Positions 40,501 to 50,389 of a stretch of 51,540 bases of DNA are shown in pieces; positions within the stretch are counted from its first letter, which is position 1, and each line of letters begins with the position of its first letter. A model generated the notes under the pieces. That model saw only the letters and a list, made by a program, of their open reading frames with translations, was not told the origin of the DNA and did no database searches. The translations under genes and the position numbers were made by a program. Source of the DNA: Neocallimastix lanati (nom. inval.) (lineage: Eukaryota; Neocallimastigomycota; Neocallimastigomycetes; Neocallimastigales; Neocallimastigaceae); contig JACVTC010000304.1 in assembly GCA_016946835.1 (NCBI GenBank), positions 1-51,540 of the forward strand, in the 5' to 3' direction.

Positions 40501-43399
40501 AAAGAGTCGACAATGTTTTAGCGATTGGGGGACGTTTTCCACGTTTCTGCAAAGTATTACAATTGTCAATGTTGAATTTGGTGCAGTAATCATTTAACAA
40601 AATTTTAAGGTTTTCTATTTCTTCATCATCAGAATCTATATTCTTATTTATTACATCTTTAATTTTGCCAATGAACTCTTCAGAATACTTTGCATCAGAA
40701 ACATTTTCTTTATAAATATTTTTAGCTGTAACATATAAATGGCCGTTATCTCCAATGAAGAATTTTAAGCTATGATTCGTTGGTACTGTAGTTATTCCCG
40801 AACTCCATACTTTATTGCAATTTGAACTAATTTTACTACCTTCACATAATACTAAATTACCATTAGGTAATAAACCAAAACTATACCTTCCACTATCTGA
40901 AACAATAAATTCATTTGGTGTAAGCACACTACCAGATCTTAAAGTATTTAATTCATCCACGGCTCCTATTTTAATAAATTTGAATTTTTCAAATTCAGAA
41001 TTAATTACTTTATCAACATAATTCTTTTCTTCATTACATTTGATAGGTGTGACGGTAAAATCTATAAATTCTTTAGGTATAATACTACTACTATATCTTA
41101 CCTTAGTTTCATGGTTAGATGTTGTATATCCATTTGCAAAAATAACTACTTCGCTATTAAACATAGGCAAGGCAGTTAAATAATAGCATGAATTATCTTT
41201 AATATTGTAAGTAACTTGCTTAGTTGAAGTTTTTGAAATAGACGTAGAATTAGATTTTTCATAACTGTATTGTACAGAATTATCTATGGCTTTATCATAT
41301 GATATTTGATTATTAGTATTCCTTTGAATAGAACTACCAAAAGTATATCCTTCAGTTCTTGTATCTGAGATGGAATTTTCGTTTACCCATCCAGTTTCTT
41401 CATTAAAAGTCTTGGAAAGCATTTTAGAAGTAGAATCCGTGTTGGATTGTTCTTTGGTTGATGTTTCGGAATGGCCAGTAGTATGGGCTTTAGAATCACC
41501 CTTGGAAGTACCCCATGATTTATTAATTCCAGAGCTATCAGAATTGGTTTCGGACCAGCCATCAGTTACACTTTTAGATCCACCATTTGTTTCACTATGA
41601 GTTTCAGTGTCAGAAGATGATCTTGTACCAGCTAAAGCCAATTGATATTGAAGATTAGCTTGTTCGGCCGCTATAGCTTCTTCTGATCTTATAGCTTCTC
41701 TTTGTATTCTGTTCCCTTCAGCACCAGTAAATGAATCAAATATACCTCTAACACTTGTACCTCCTTTTTTTCCTCCTCCAGATTTTGATTTAGAAGGAGA
41801 ACTTGTATTTTTTGTTACATTAATATTTGCTCTTTTTTCTAAACTTCTTTTCGATTTGTTCGTAACATCATTCCAAGCTCTTTTACCAATATCATATGCG
41901 TCTTTGAAAAAACCTTTAACATGATCCACAGCATTGACAACCCCATTTTTAATCATTTCATACCTATGTTCGTTATTAGAATTACCAAATTCAAAGAACC
42001 AATCTGCAGCAGTATTAAATCCACCATCCACAAAATTTAAAATTTTATCTAATCCTGATTCATCTCCGGGTTCTGAGCCACCTGAGCCATCTGTACCATT
42101 TACTTTGGGTATTTGTGCCACCACCTTATCTTTAACCGCATCATAATCACTCATATCCATTCTTGAATATTCCTCAGTATGTGATGTTTCATCGGTGGTA
42201 CTCCAATTCCTTTCATTAGTTTCACTATGATCTTTGGTTCTGGAATGAGTATGATCTTCACTCATGGTATACGTATAAGAGCTGTCTTCACTATGAGTAT
42301 CAGTGTTTTCTACATTATCGGTGGTGGAATTAGAATTCGAAATAACTACTGAATAAACTTTTTCAAAGGAATTGGTTACTCCTTCTGATTTAGATCCAGA
42401 TTGGGATTTAGAGTTAGAAATAGCACGAGCTAAATCTACATGGTTATTGATTTCTTTAGTAGTAGTATCTCCTTCACTAATAACTGTACCATATGATTTA
42501 TGAAAAGTTACGCCTTCATTTGTAGAAATAGATATGGTATCTTGGATATCTGTTGAGAAAGTAATAGAGCATGTTATGGATGAATCTTTCATATTATAGA
42601 TTCTTCCACAGTTTTCCATATCACTTTTAGTTCCATTCATAAGTATAGCATAGCCTTGAGATTCTTTAAAATTATACGGAATACCCATAGTTTGAATAAT
42701 GTTAGTTTCATCTTCCTTTATACCTTGCACTTTAATTAAAGATTTATGGTATGGATTGTAAGCTGGATTTATACTAGTTAATGCAACATTTCTTATACCA
42801 TTTTTCATTAAATGTTTATATATTTTTTCATATTCTTGTTTAATGTCTTCTTTGGTTCTTGCTCGATAAATATTATTAAAAATATCATCGATGCTTTCAT
42901 CTTTACTTTCTTCTTTACTTTCATCTTTATCTTTTTTAGTTGCGTCTCGTTTCTCATGTTTAACTTTTTCTTTACTTTCGACAATTTTAAAATATTCTCC
43001 AAAATTATTAACTAAAGTATCATTACCACAATAAGAAACTCCAATCCAATTGGGTCCAATATATTTAGCATAATCTTCTATGGATTGAAAATATACCGTA
43101 TTATTGTTGAAGTCTAAATAAGTTGGATTAATAATTTTAACCACATCATTATTAGTATAAGCACAAAATTCTCTATTATCGTTGGTTGTCGAGAAAGAAT
43201 TGGATGTGGATAGAGTTTTTGATTCAGATGCGATTGTACTTGTAGTCGCAATGGTACTTGTAGATGTAATAGTTCTTCTAGTCGCAATAGAACTTGTAGT
43301 TGCTATTGATGAGGATGAACTAATTTCTGGTATTGAAGCATTAAAGCTCAATGTAACATTAATGCTAAATAAAAATATCTGTAATAATGTTACCATCAT
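37586..43399 (-). CDS. Very large secreted lectin-like protein, 1937 residues
   Basis: A signal peptide (MMVTLLQIFLFSINVTLS) is followed by a Ser/Thr repeat region (26-60). Residues about 70-145 form a Cys-containing domain (FCAYTNNDVVKI). Residues about 180-760 are strand-rich with long Ser/Thr/His/Glu stretches. Two or more bulb-lectin-like segments follow (LRSGSVLTPNEFIVSDSGRY with LLPNGNLVL, and AILHQNEYLVSKNGRYKF with QDTGNMVIKD). The C-terminal 130 residues (WLYNKYYNKCLYTNGF onward) are the same ricin-like unit as in the neighbouring CBM18 gene. Dibasic KR sites near residues 150, 520 and 950 suggest Kex2-type processing. It is probably a cell-surface or secreted carbohydrate binder. 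The 5.8-kb frame has no lesion. The N-terminal half is unrecognised. Confidence 0.8.
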   Translation of the reverse strand: MMVTLLQIFLFSINVTLSFNASIPEISSSSSIATTSSIATRRTITSTSTIATTSTIASESKTLSTSNSFSTTNDNREFCAYTNNDVVKIINPTYLDFNNNTVYFQSIEDYAKYIGPNWIGVSYCGNDTLVNNFGEYFKIVESKEKVKHEKRDATKKDKDESKEESKDESIDDIFNNIYRARTKEDIKQEYEKIYKHLMKNGIRNVALTSINPAYNPYHKSLIKVQGIKEDETNIIQTMGIPYNFKESQGYAILMNGTKSDMENCGRIYNMKDSSITCSITFSTDIQDTISISTNEGVTFHKSYGTVISEGDTTTKEINNHVDLARAISNSKSQSGSKSEGVTNSFEKVYSVVISNSNSTTDNVENTDTHSEDSSYTYTMSEDHTHSRTKDHSETNERNWSTTDETSHTEEYSRMDMSDYDAVKDKVVAQIPKVNGTDGSGGSEPGDESGLDKILNFVDGGFNTAADWFFEFGNSNNEHRYEMIKNGVVNAVDHVKGFFKDAYDIGKRAWNDVTNKSKRSLEKRANINVTKNTSSPSKSKSGGGKKGGTSVRGIFDSFTGAEGNRIQREAIRSEEAIAAEQANLQYQLALAGTRSSSDTETHSETNGGSKSVTDGWSETNSDSSGINKSWGTSKGDSKAHTTGHSETSTKEQSNTDSTSKMLSKTFNEETGWVNENSISDTRTEGYTFGSSIQRNTNNQISYDKAIDNSVQYSYEKSNSTSISKTSTKQVTYNIKDNSCYYLTALPMFNSEVVIFANGYTTSNHETKVRYSSSIIPKEFIDFTVTPIKCNEEKNYVDKVINSEFEKFKFIKIGAVDELNTLRSGSVLTPNEFIVSDSGRYSFGLLPNGNLVLCEGSKISSNCNKVWSSGITTVPTNHSLKFFIGDNGHLYVTAKNIYKENVSDAKYSEEFIGKIKDVINKNIDSDDEEIENLKILLNDYCTKFNIDNCNTLQKRGKRPPIAKTLSTLSVPTQTHTKTSTTNTTSTTSTTSTTNTIDTINTVVTKTTNNVSSPTSITASSTPDSSETPNNYTDDSEYIIWDSLPKDLPFNVGYPDNKGYFLHIKDEDDLNGASVSLYDGLGVKIWEIKAYQNDYKGYAFPVEYVYPLLFDTALDFKYDEDYYDKHNVLNEKNIKNLKTNRIKMECGAILHQNEYLVSKNGRYKFFVQDTGNMVIKDNSRTTWSSMTANIELFEKPYHLAFTPLGEFILRDKWDLAIWQSLNLLSLNNKEPIESKYNFYLTLSDEGELFVEDDDHNMYWSNWNIRLYGQHLRYVNPVKYEITSCNEHVRSKHIYNLFSEPGIYDYSKIIEDEEVLVKKYYFNNLLPGELLLSKYNAYLNVTENDLIFHYEVNNNINEMVLKSCATDGGIKELKLSNEKLSLYCKGKNNKNVERIIAQLHPKSVNKYNRLSIEYRDNMSKPDLMIFNVDTWEPLWGLSNIAYLTVVKENELSRDEYNRININNEMALFDRLISNQGDGNFVYISNKYGLEFTNSAILPNIKKMHIKNNNFCINDINIVNDNKNLKLTYNGNEDKLILANNTSNHIWELYGRMYKCNNFISNDAKCNIIYSYNQINITTISPDNEKPNGMIYFHDKSIECLDLKSENIYTSEKFVFDMSKYININEPIFSLSITPQGNIELNNNKYIFHKEYYKADEYYYMYIENKNLILRSNTGEYKWAMNKTISNRPYDADEIKIGDSFKEGEMLYCGDYSVIILDGKLLYRDHKKQTSTEINYTSSNSAYLYKIVVGSNSFSFRDKNNEDIDNILSDRKSNNSRLRCDKSNHGIVWDNGNNQILWKYSPSNSFNPKSSAVWLYNKYYNKCLYTNGFKNEPITYEDCADRNKYKWYFEKIDGNTYFISAAKQNLCLRVIKNRMILGECDEKAILKYIKASKSIKSSNKCLSGIDDNNDPYSQYEVKLSSCNRHDEKQIWEFISDISSISN

Positions 43400-43734
43400 T
43401 TATTATTTATATATAAATATATATTTTTTAAATTTATAATAAAATATTTTTTAAAAAAATCATTTTAAAAAAAATACCAACATATTAATAATATTAAAAT
43501 GTATATTTCATTTTCTGAAATAAATAATTTTAAAAAAAAAAAAAATTTTTCATAGTAAATAAATGCTTTTAAAAATATTCATCATTATCATCATCATTAG
43601 CATCATGATCATTATATAATAGATGGTTTTTTTCATCTATTAAATATTTAATTGTAATATTCAACATTAGAATATAAGCAATATATTAATTAGTAATGAT
43701 ATCCATAGAAATATGCCTTGGATACGATTTAAAT
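43400..43734. other. Short AT-rich spacer
   Basis: Between two minus-strand genes. It contains a CATCATTA repeat around 43580-43613. No gene seen. It should carry the promoter of the 1937-residue gene. Confidence 0.5.
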
Positions 43735-46700
43735 TTAATGATGATTACCTGTGCCTGGATTTTTTGAAAATTTAGGAGGATTATTATGGGGATTTTCGGA
43801 ATGAATATTTCTAGAATGGATTTTGCTAAATTTATTTATTTTATTTGATATGGTGTTCTTTTTGCTAAAGTCATTGTAATCATTATATGTAGCTTTCAAT
43901 TTTTTTTCGGTACTGCCCATAAATGAATTATAATGATTTAGAATTAAATCAAACGCTTGAGCGCTAACTACTCCAGACGCTTTTGTTACTTCATTTTTCT
44001 TAAATTGGAATAATCTTTTTACTTTTTCCTTAATTTTGTTATTATTCATTTTTTCATCATCAATGCTATTAATGACATACTCAATAGGCTCGTTCTTAAT
44101 GTCTTGTGACAATCCTGCACTAGCTGCAATATCGTTTTTAAATCGATTTTCAGTTTCTTCATGAGTTTCAAGATTTTTTAAACTGTTGTTCTTTAAGTTT
44201 TTGAATAATTTATTATGCTTAGTTAATCTATTAATTTCGTCGACATCTTCAGCTTTTCTATAAAATGAGGATTCATGAACAATTAACTTATATTTCATTT
44301 CTTCGCATTGTTTTAATTCAATTAATTGATATCGGTTAGTTGCTGCATCAGTAATAGTAATTATTGCATCTGATTTAGACTTGACGACATCCTTAATAAT
44401 TTCTTGCAAATCCTCAGTTCTTGGTTCAAAAATTTCATATTCACCAAATTGGTAACTTTCTGCATATTTTTTATTGATATTTTCTTTAAGACTTTGCTTT
44501 TTCAAATTGAACAAGTTGGGATTTTGTTCCATAATAGCTTCGATGGCTTTATTAAATTTGGCTACTCGGATATAATTTAGTCGGTTGTTCAAGACTCGGT
44601 CGTTATTTATATCGATGTACTTTATACCCATGTCATCTTCTTTAACGTTTGAATCTAGTTCAGTTGCCACTAGACTGTTGTAGTTGTTGATTACTTCAAT
44701 TAAATGATCGGCTTCTTCATAATGATTCTCTGGAGAATCAGTATAACTCTTAAATTGCTCTATTCTTTCATCAATTATATTTTTAATTTCTTGTATTTCT
44801 TTTATAAATCTCTCCCGTTCTTCATCGCTATCCGCATAAAGAAGACTATTTTTCATATTATCAAAATAGCTTCTAACATACGGTTTCGATTCATGATTCT
44901 TCAGTATATAATCTTTAACAACTACTTTACCAACAACATGATCTAATGTTAAAACATTGCTTGATTTAACTTCACTTTTGTTTATTCCATTGATTGTACT
45001 TTTATGCTGCTTTACTATCTTATTTACTTCTTCATCATTGCCATAAAGAGCATTGAGTTGATCTACTATCACTTGATTCAATTTATATACCATCTCGGAA
45101 TTATTCACATAATTTTCTTGTTGAGTGTTTTCTCTATCAAAAATGCGTTCTAGTTGAGATAGCTTATTGTGGATTTCTATTAAATTATTTTTTAATTTTT
45201 CTTTGGTTTCATCATCACTGTTATCTGCTGTTATTTGCTTAAGATTTTCTACTATATCGTTAATTTCTTCGCTTCTGTCATCATCGTATTGCTTGTTATT
45301 TATGTCCATATTATCGACCGTGTGGATATCGCTAATTTCCTGATTATTTTCGTTAAATAGATCGGATACATTATCTAATATTTCATGTAATTTATCATTA
45401 ACAAATTTAGATTGCGAATCAGTATTAGATTCAAAATCTATTAATTTAACAGAACTACTAATCTTATTGCTATTACTTGTACTGAATTTTTTATCATGAC
45501 TTTCGACAATATCTGCAAACAAAAACGCCATATCGTTTAATTTATCTTGAGTTAAAGATCTAATCGAATCATGCCCTAAATAATAAGAATTAGTATATCG
45601 GTAATTAAGACCGTTTAATGCTTCACTAATACCAAGAATAAAAGTTTCACTATCCGATTCCGTAATTGGTGTTTCGCTGTTTTGCAACTGTTCTTTATAA
45701 CTTTGTGATGATATTTTTATCACATCCATTAAAGAATTGGCATTTTCACAAAGCTCCTTTGGTACTGATATATCATTTTCATCTTCTTTTACTTTTATAT
45801 TTTTTGGATCGTACTTTTTCAGAGTTTGCAAAGCACTGATTAATTTTCCTTCAACATCAAAACTCTTAGATATCTGCTTTTTTTTGGAACATTTATTATT
45901 TGTTAAACATTTAGATCGATCATTATCTATATCCTTAAGAACATTTTGTATATTCATTGATTCTTTCACATTAATGAATCTTGTCTGTGAGTTTTTATCA
46001 TCGGCATAATGAACAAGCCCTCCTTCTTCACTACATAAATCTCTTCCCAACATAGCTTCCGAATGAATGGACAATGTTTGTAGCTCTTCATCATCTAGTG
46101 TTCCAGTTTCATGTCTACGTATTAATATTTTTTTTCCAAATTCTTTCATAATTGATTCATCTATTTCATGACTTAAAACCACTTTACTATCAAATACATC
46201 TGATTTTACAACATTCATATTAAACTTTCCATTATTCGTTACTCCGAATTTTTTCTCAATTATTTCATTATCTGAAGCATCATTATATTGATCATTATTT
46301 AAACCATATTCACTAGGCGATAGTACGGTGCCATCCATTTTCTCTATATCATATCCGCAAGCTGCTAAAAAGCCTATACCGGGAATTTTAGTATATTCAT
46401 TGTCATCTACTTTTATTTTACTCAGATTATCATTATCGCCATTTTTATTTAAAATATAAAGTTCTTCATAGGTGAATTCTTCTCCATTATTGTGCATTTC
46501 ATCAAGTCTAAACTCGTTATCAATTTCATTTAATGTAAAAGCGCTAAGTGTTGCTTTATTTGTATCATCATTAATAACTAAGGAATGATTTACTACTGTC
46601 TTATCATTATCCTGACTATCATATGTGATAACATTAAATGATGTCGTATCATCTTTAAAGTACTCTTTACATTTACTACTCTTTATACAATAAAGAGCCA

Positions 46701-48867
46701 TAGCTTTGTATAACGGTTCTCTACTTTTGTATTCTTCTGGTAGTTCTGCATCAGAATTCCATTGCATTCTTATATTTTCTGGTAAATCATTAAATTTTTC
46801 AATATTATTGATATCATCGTCACTTTCAATTCCTAATATAAACGATTTAAAAGCTTTATCTAGGTAATCATCGCTTGATACATGAATATGAACATCTTTA
46901 GGAGCTATATTAAATCGTTGAATTTTACCGTCTTCAAGTTTGTTGTATGGTTTAAGAAGATGTGTCATAACGTTTTGTTGTTTGATTGTTTCTTCAGGGT
47001 TTCTATTAAAATATCCTATATCCATTTCTTCATTATAATAATTTTCAAATTGTTCAGAATATTTTACAAGAGCTATATCATATAATTCACTAAATTTATC
47101 ATCCAAATCTTTTCCTTCAAGATTTTTTAAATCGGGAACAACATCCTTGATACTAATTACTTTTTCTTCTCCGTTAATCATTATTGGAATAGAAATAGGA
47201 ATTAAATTGCCATTGCTATCTTTTTCTTTAATTAATTTCCCATCTTTATCACCAGCTGCAAATATTGCAAATGCTACTAGGTTAGATATTTTTTCAAAAT
47301 CAGTATTTCTCGAGGGTTCAATTTCATTTAACGCAACTGCCATTTCAGAACTACTTGAAATTTCATTAATACGATTTGTTAATTCGCTACTCAACTTAAT
47401 TTTTTCAATATCTTTTTTAGCATTTCTAACTTTCCCATCAGAAAAATATTCTTTCACATTGATTTTATTAATAAGTGAATTCAAATTTTTAACTAACTTT
47501 AAAAATTTAATTACTTTATGTTTATGTTTTTCTAAAGTTGTTGTATCATATTGGTTAATTTCTGATTCCTTCGTTAGGGCATATTCTTTAATTTCATCAA
47601 CGCTATTCGATGTTTCTTCAACTAATCCTTCATCCTTACTTTCATTTATAGTATTCTCAAATCCTTCGAGTATAGCTTCTTTAATTTCATCCGATACTTC
47701 ATTTGATTTCAAAGCCTCTACAACATTGTTTCCAATAGTATCATCTATTATTAAATTATTTTCTGATGATATAACCTCTATACCGTTACCCTCGTTTCCA
47801 AATTTATTATGGATTTCATTGTTAAGCTTGCTTACCAATTCACTATTATCACTCGGTTCTCCATTACTATATAATTCATAATCATTAATATTTTGTAATT
47901 CATCAATATCATTTACTATACTAATTAACTCATTTTCGTTTGATACTTCGGAATCTTTTACTCCGTTAACAAAATTATCAATGGATTCATCTATATTATC
48001 TGAATCTCCAATACTTTTTGGATCGATTTTTAAATTGGAATCTTCGTTATTGAAGTTAACTCTCACAGGCTTGTTTAACACTTTAAGAACCTTCTTTAAT
48101 ACTTTTAATAATTTTTCCTTAAAATATTTGGATTTAGAATCTTTATTATAGTCAACAACATTTATATTATTATTTTCATTAAATTCATCTCTATTATAGT
48201 CTCCAATATTATTTAGAGCATCTTCTAGATTGGATATATTGTTTTCATTAATTTTTACATTGGTGCTTTTGGAATCTGATATCCTATCTTTATAACCATT
48301 AACTACTTCATTAATATTTCGTACTATTTCATTTCTTTCTTCCGTAGTGAATTGACGACTATTATCCTTATATAAATTTAATAAGTTTTCCCAAAAATCA
48401 TCAAAATTTTCATCGTTTTCAATGTTATTAAAATAATCTTCGACATTATCGACATTTAAAATTTCCTTTATATTAATATTTTTTTCTTTAAATTTTTCTA
48501 TTAATTCACTTATATTTCGTTCAATATCGTAAGATTTTTTAATTTTAAGAATATTACATGGACAATTATTAAGAAAAGCTCTTTTTCTTCGGACAATTCT
48601 ACAATTTGGACTAGAATTATTAATACTTGCTTGTACTGTACTAATTAAATTAAATATTCTAGAAAGTTCTTCTGGATGACCAGCACCGGCACTAAGACCT
48701 AAAAATTTATTATTTCTATTTATTGGAAACAATTTAATCGTACTTAATATTTTCAATAAATTTAACACTTTTGTTTTAGTATTTGTATTAGGGTTAATTC
48801 TAACAAAATCTTGTATAAGTTCTTCGACATAGTTATAACTACCACTTCCCCATCTTTTCACATGCAA
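43735..48867 (-). CDS. Very large unrecognised protein, main intact frame (about 1710 residues)
   Basis: The open frame extends to 43735 with no interruption. 48867 is an internal Leu (TTG) codon, not a start; the frame stays open to about 49040 and the true N-terminus lies upstream in damaged sequence. Residues 50-100 include FLGLSAGAGHPEELSRIFNL and a basic RRKRAF site that could be cleaved. Residues 100-450 are Asp/Asn/Glu-rich helices. A central folded region (about 640-1000) includes DVHIHVSSDDYLDKAFKSF and IPGIGFLAACGYDIEKMDG, with Cys residues. The last 700 residues are predicted coiled, acidic helices. The C-terminus is HSENPHNNPPKFSKNPGTGNHH. No family recognised. Given the signal peptide upstream it is probably secreted. 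Confidence 0.7.
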   Translation of the reverse strand: MHVKRWGSGSYNYVEELIQDFVRINPNTNTKTKVLNLLKILSTIKLFPINRNNKFLGLSAGAGHPEELSRIFNLISTVQASINNSSPNCRIVRRKRAFLNNCPCNILKIKKSYDIERNISELIEKFKEKNINIKEILNVDNVEDYFNNIENDENFDDFWENLLNLYKDNSRQFTTEERNEIVRNINEVVNGYKDRISDSKSTNVKINENNISNLEDALNNIGDYNRDEFNENNNINVVDYNKDSKSKYFKEKLLKVLKKVLKVLNKPVRVNFNNEDSNLKIDPKSIGDSDNIDESIDNFVNGVKDSEVSNENELISIVNDIDELQNINDYELYSNGEPSDNSELVSKLNNEIHNKFGNEGNGIEVISSENNLIIDDTIGNNVVEALKSNEVSDEIKEAILEGFENTINESKDEGLVEETSNSVDEIKEYALTKESEINQYDTTTLEKHKHKVIKFLKLVKNLNSLINKINVKEYFSDGKVRNAKKDIEKIKLSSELTNRINEISSSSEMAVALNEIEPSRNTDFEKISNLVAFAIFAAGDKDGKLIKEKDSNGNLIPISIPIMINGEEKVISIKDVVPDLKNLEGKDLDDKFSELYDIALVKYSEQFENYYNEEMDIGYFNRNPEETIKQQNVMTHLLKPYNKLEDGKIQRFNIAPKDVHIHVSSDDYLDKAFKSFILGIESDDDINNIEKFNDLPENIRMQWNSDAELPEEYKSREPLYKAMALYCIKSSKCKEYFKDDTTSFNVITYDSQDNDKTVVNHSLVINDDTNKATLSAFTLNEIDNEFRLDEMHNNGEEFTYEELYILNKNGDNDNLSKIKVDDNEYTKIPGIGFLAACGYDIEKMDGTVLSPSEYGLNNDQYNDASDNEIIEKKFGVTNNGKFNMNVVKSDVFDSKVVLSHEIDESIMKEFGKKILIRRHETGTLDDEELQTLSIHSEAMLGRDLCSEEGGLVHYADDKNSQTRFINVKESMNIQNVLKDIDNDRSKCLTNNKCSKKKQISKSFDVEGKLISALQTLKKYDPKNIKVKEDENDISVPKELCENANSLMDVIKISSQSYKEQLQNSETPITESDSETFILGISEALNGLNYRYTNSYYLGHDSIRSLTQDKLNDMAFLFADIVESHDKKFSTSNSNKISSSVKLIDFESNTDSQSKFVNDKLHEILDNVSDLFNENNQEISDIHTVDNMDINNKQYDDDRSEEINDIVENLKQITADNSDDETKEKLKNNLIEIHNKLSQLERIFDRENTQQENYVNNSEMVYKLNQVIVDQLNALYGNDEEVNKIVKQHKSTINGINKSEVKSSNVLTLDHVVGKVVVKDYILKNHESKPYVRSYFDNMKNSLLYADSDEERERFIKEIQEIKNIIDERIEQFKSYTDSPENHYEEADHLIEVINNYNSLVATELDSNVKEDDMGIKYIDINNDRVLNNRLNYIRVAKFNKAIEAIMEQNPNLFNLKKQSLKENINKKYAESYQFGEYEIFEPRTEDLQEIIKDVVKSKSDAIITITDAATNRYQLIELKQCEEMKYKLIVHESSFYRKAEDVDEINRLTKHNKLFKNLKNNSLKNLETHEETENRFKNDIAASAGLSQDIKNEPIEYVINSIDDEKMNNNKIKEKVKRLFQFKKNEVTKASGVVSAQAFDLILNHYNSFMGSTEKKLKATYNDYNDFSKKNTISNKINKFSKIHSRNIHSENPHNNPPKFSKNPGTGNHH

Positions 48868-50056
48868 ATAATCTCCAGTAAAGGCTGCATCTATAATATC
48901 AGCACTTACGGAGTTATCATCTATATGATAATTAATGTTGTTACCTTTGCTATCGCTAAATTCTAAATCTGCTGCATGGAAAATACCAATTCCACTATCT
49001 CTAATGGTATCCCATATATTTTGCCATAATTTGGTAATCTATTTGGAATTAAATCAATAGAATTAGTATTAGAATTAGAATTAGAATTATATGTATATAA
49101 TCTTTAAATCCATAATTAATGTCATCTGTAACCAATTCGTTAGTATTTTTATCTATTTTTAATGCAAATTGATGAGCCATTCTTTGACCAGTAGTAGGTT
49201 TATTATCAGCTGTAAAAAGGTGATATCTCGTGTCACCATTTACTACGGTTTTAACTATATTAAAATTAACTTCTGATTTAAAATTATTATCATCTTTTTT
49301 ATCAGGTTTATAATAATCTATTCTTGGATTAAGATTATGATTTTCAAAATATTTTTTACATTCAACCCTTTGTTTACATTCTTTCGCTATTTCAATAAAT
49401 ATATTCCTAGGAATACTATTAATATTACTATTATTTATTATTATTTCCATTATTATTATTTGTATTATCAGGAAATCCATGCCTATTTAACAAACCTTTA
49501 AACGTAGCTTCAGTTTGATATTTATTATAAAATCGATAAAATCATCATTATTTTATCGTCATTTGGATAATATATCTCTTTAGACATATTAGGGTCAAAT
49601 AAACTTATAGGAACACCATTTCCTCCAGTAGTCAAATATCTAAATAAATCATAACTATTTAATATCATTGCTGGTATAAGATTTCCTTGATCATCTCTAA
49701 TATTAAAATATTGTCATATGTTCTCATTGCCAATCTATATAAATTACTAAATGCTCCATTAACAGCATTAGTTCTTGCGGTTCGCCAATTCCCAGGTCTA
49801 CGCATATAATATTGAGTTCTTAGTGATGGAACAATATTAACTATGGTTTCTAGTCGTGGTTGTCCTTGTCGATTTTGACCATTTAGTACTCGAATCCAAC
49901 GATTATTAATAGTTGCAATGTTAATGTTACCATTACCATCGATAAGACCAGCTGCCAAAATTAAAGCGGAAAGTTCTTCATTACCATAATTATGAAGATT
50001 ACAATATATTTGATAAATATAATTAAATGTAAAAATAAAATAACAAAATAATTCAT
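48868..50056 (-). pseudogene. Damaged N-terminal part of the very large secreted protein
   Basis: ATG at 50056 begins a hydrophobic signal sequence (MNYFVILFLHLIIFIKYI). From there the coding sequence changes minus frame several times: near 50000 (before CNLHNYGNEELSALILAAG), near 49705, near 49535, near 49085 in an AATTCT/Asn-Ser repeat, and near 49030, after which it joins the intact frame. Readable segments include NRWIRVLNGQNRQGQPRLET, NGVPISLFDPNMSKEIYYPN, TFKGLLNRHGFPDN and YHLFTADNKPTTGQRMAHQF. The mixture looks like a folded extracellular domain. I do not recognise it. About five indels in 1 kb contrast with none in the next 5.1 kb. Confidence 0.65.
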
Positions 50057-50389
50057 TTTTGAAATATTTTTACTAATAATTTAATATTTAAATAATCATT
50101 TTATTATTTCATATTTTAAAAATATAATTTTAAAAAAAATCATTATAACGACTTATGGTTGATAAAATAACTATTAAATACTTTATGAGGTGTTCTTGTT
50201 AATATTATATATTATTATATATACTATTAGGATATTTTTCTCCATTAAAAATTATTTTATTATTTTTTAATTTGATTTCAAATGTTTTACAATCGTAATA
50301 CATTAATACATAAATTATAAATTTATTAGTGCGATTATGTATTAACGATGCTATATAACATAATCTTATTATAAGCAATTCATTATAAT
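50057..50389. other. AT-rich spacer
   Basis: No gene seen. It lies upstream of the large secreted-protein gene and should hold its promoter. Confidence 0.5.

Noticed and set aside
40386-40589. Val/Leu-rich plus-strand frame
   Set aside because: Antisense of a Thr/Asn-rich linker in the 1937-residue protein; the composition is an artefact of the repeat.
47147-47881. A 244-codon plus-strand reading frame
   Set aside because: Lies entirely opposite the large intact minus-strand frame and its Ser/Leu/Ile/Phe content is what antisense of Asp/Glu/Asn/Lys codons gives.
48868-50056. Toxin-like enzymatic domain in the damaged N-terminal part
   Set aside because: Some segments look like a folded extracellular domain, but no diagnostic catalytic residues could be identified, so no function is claimed.
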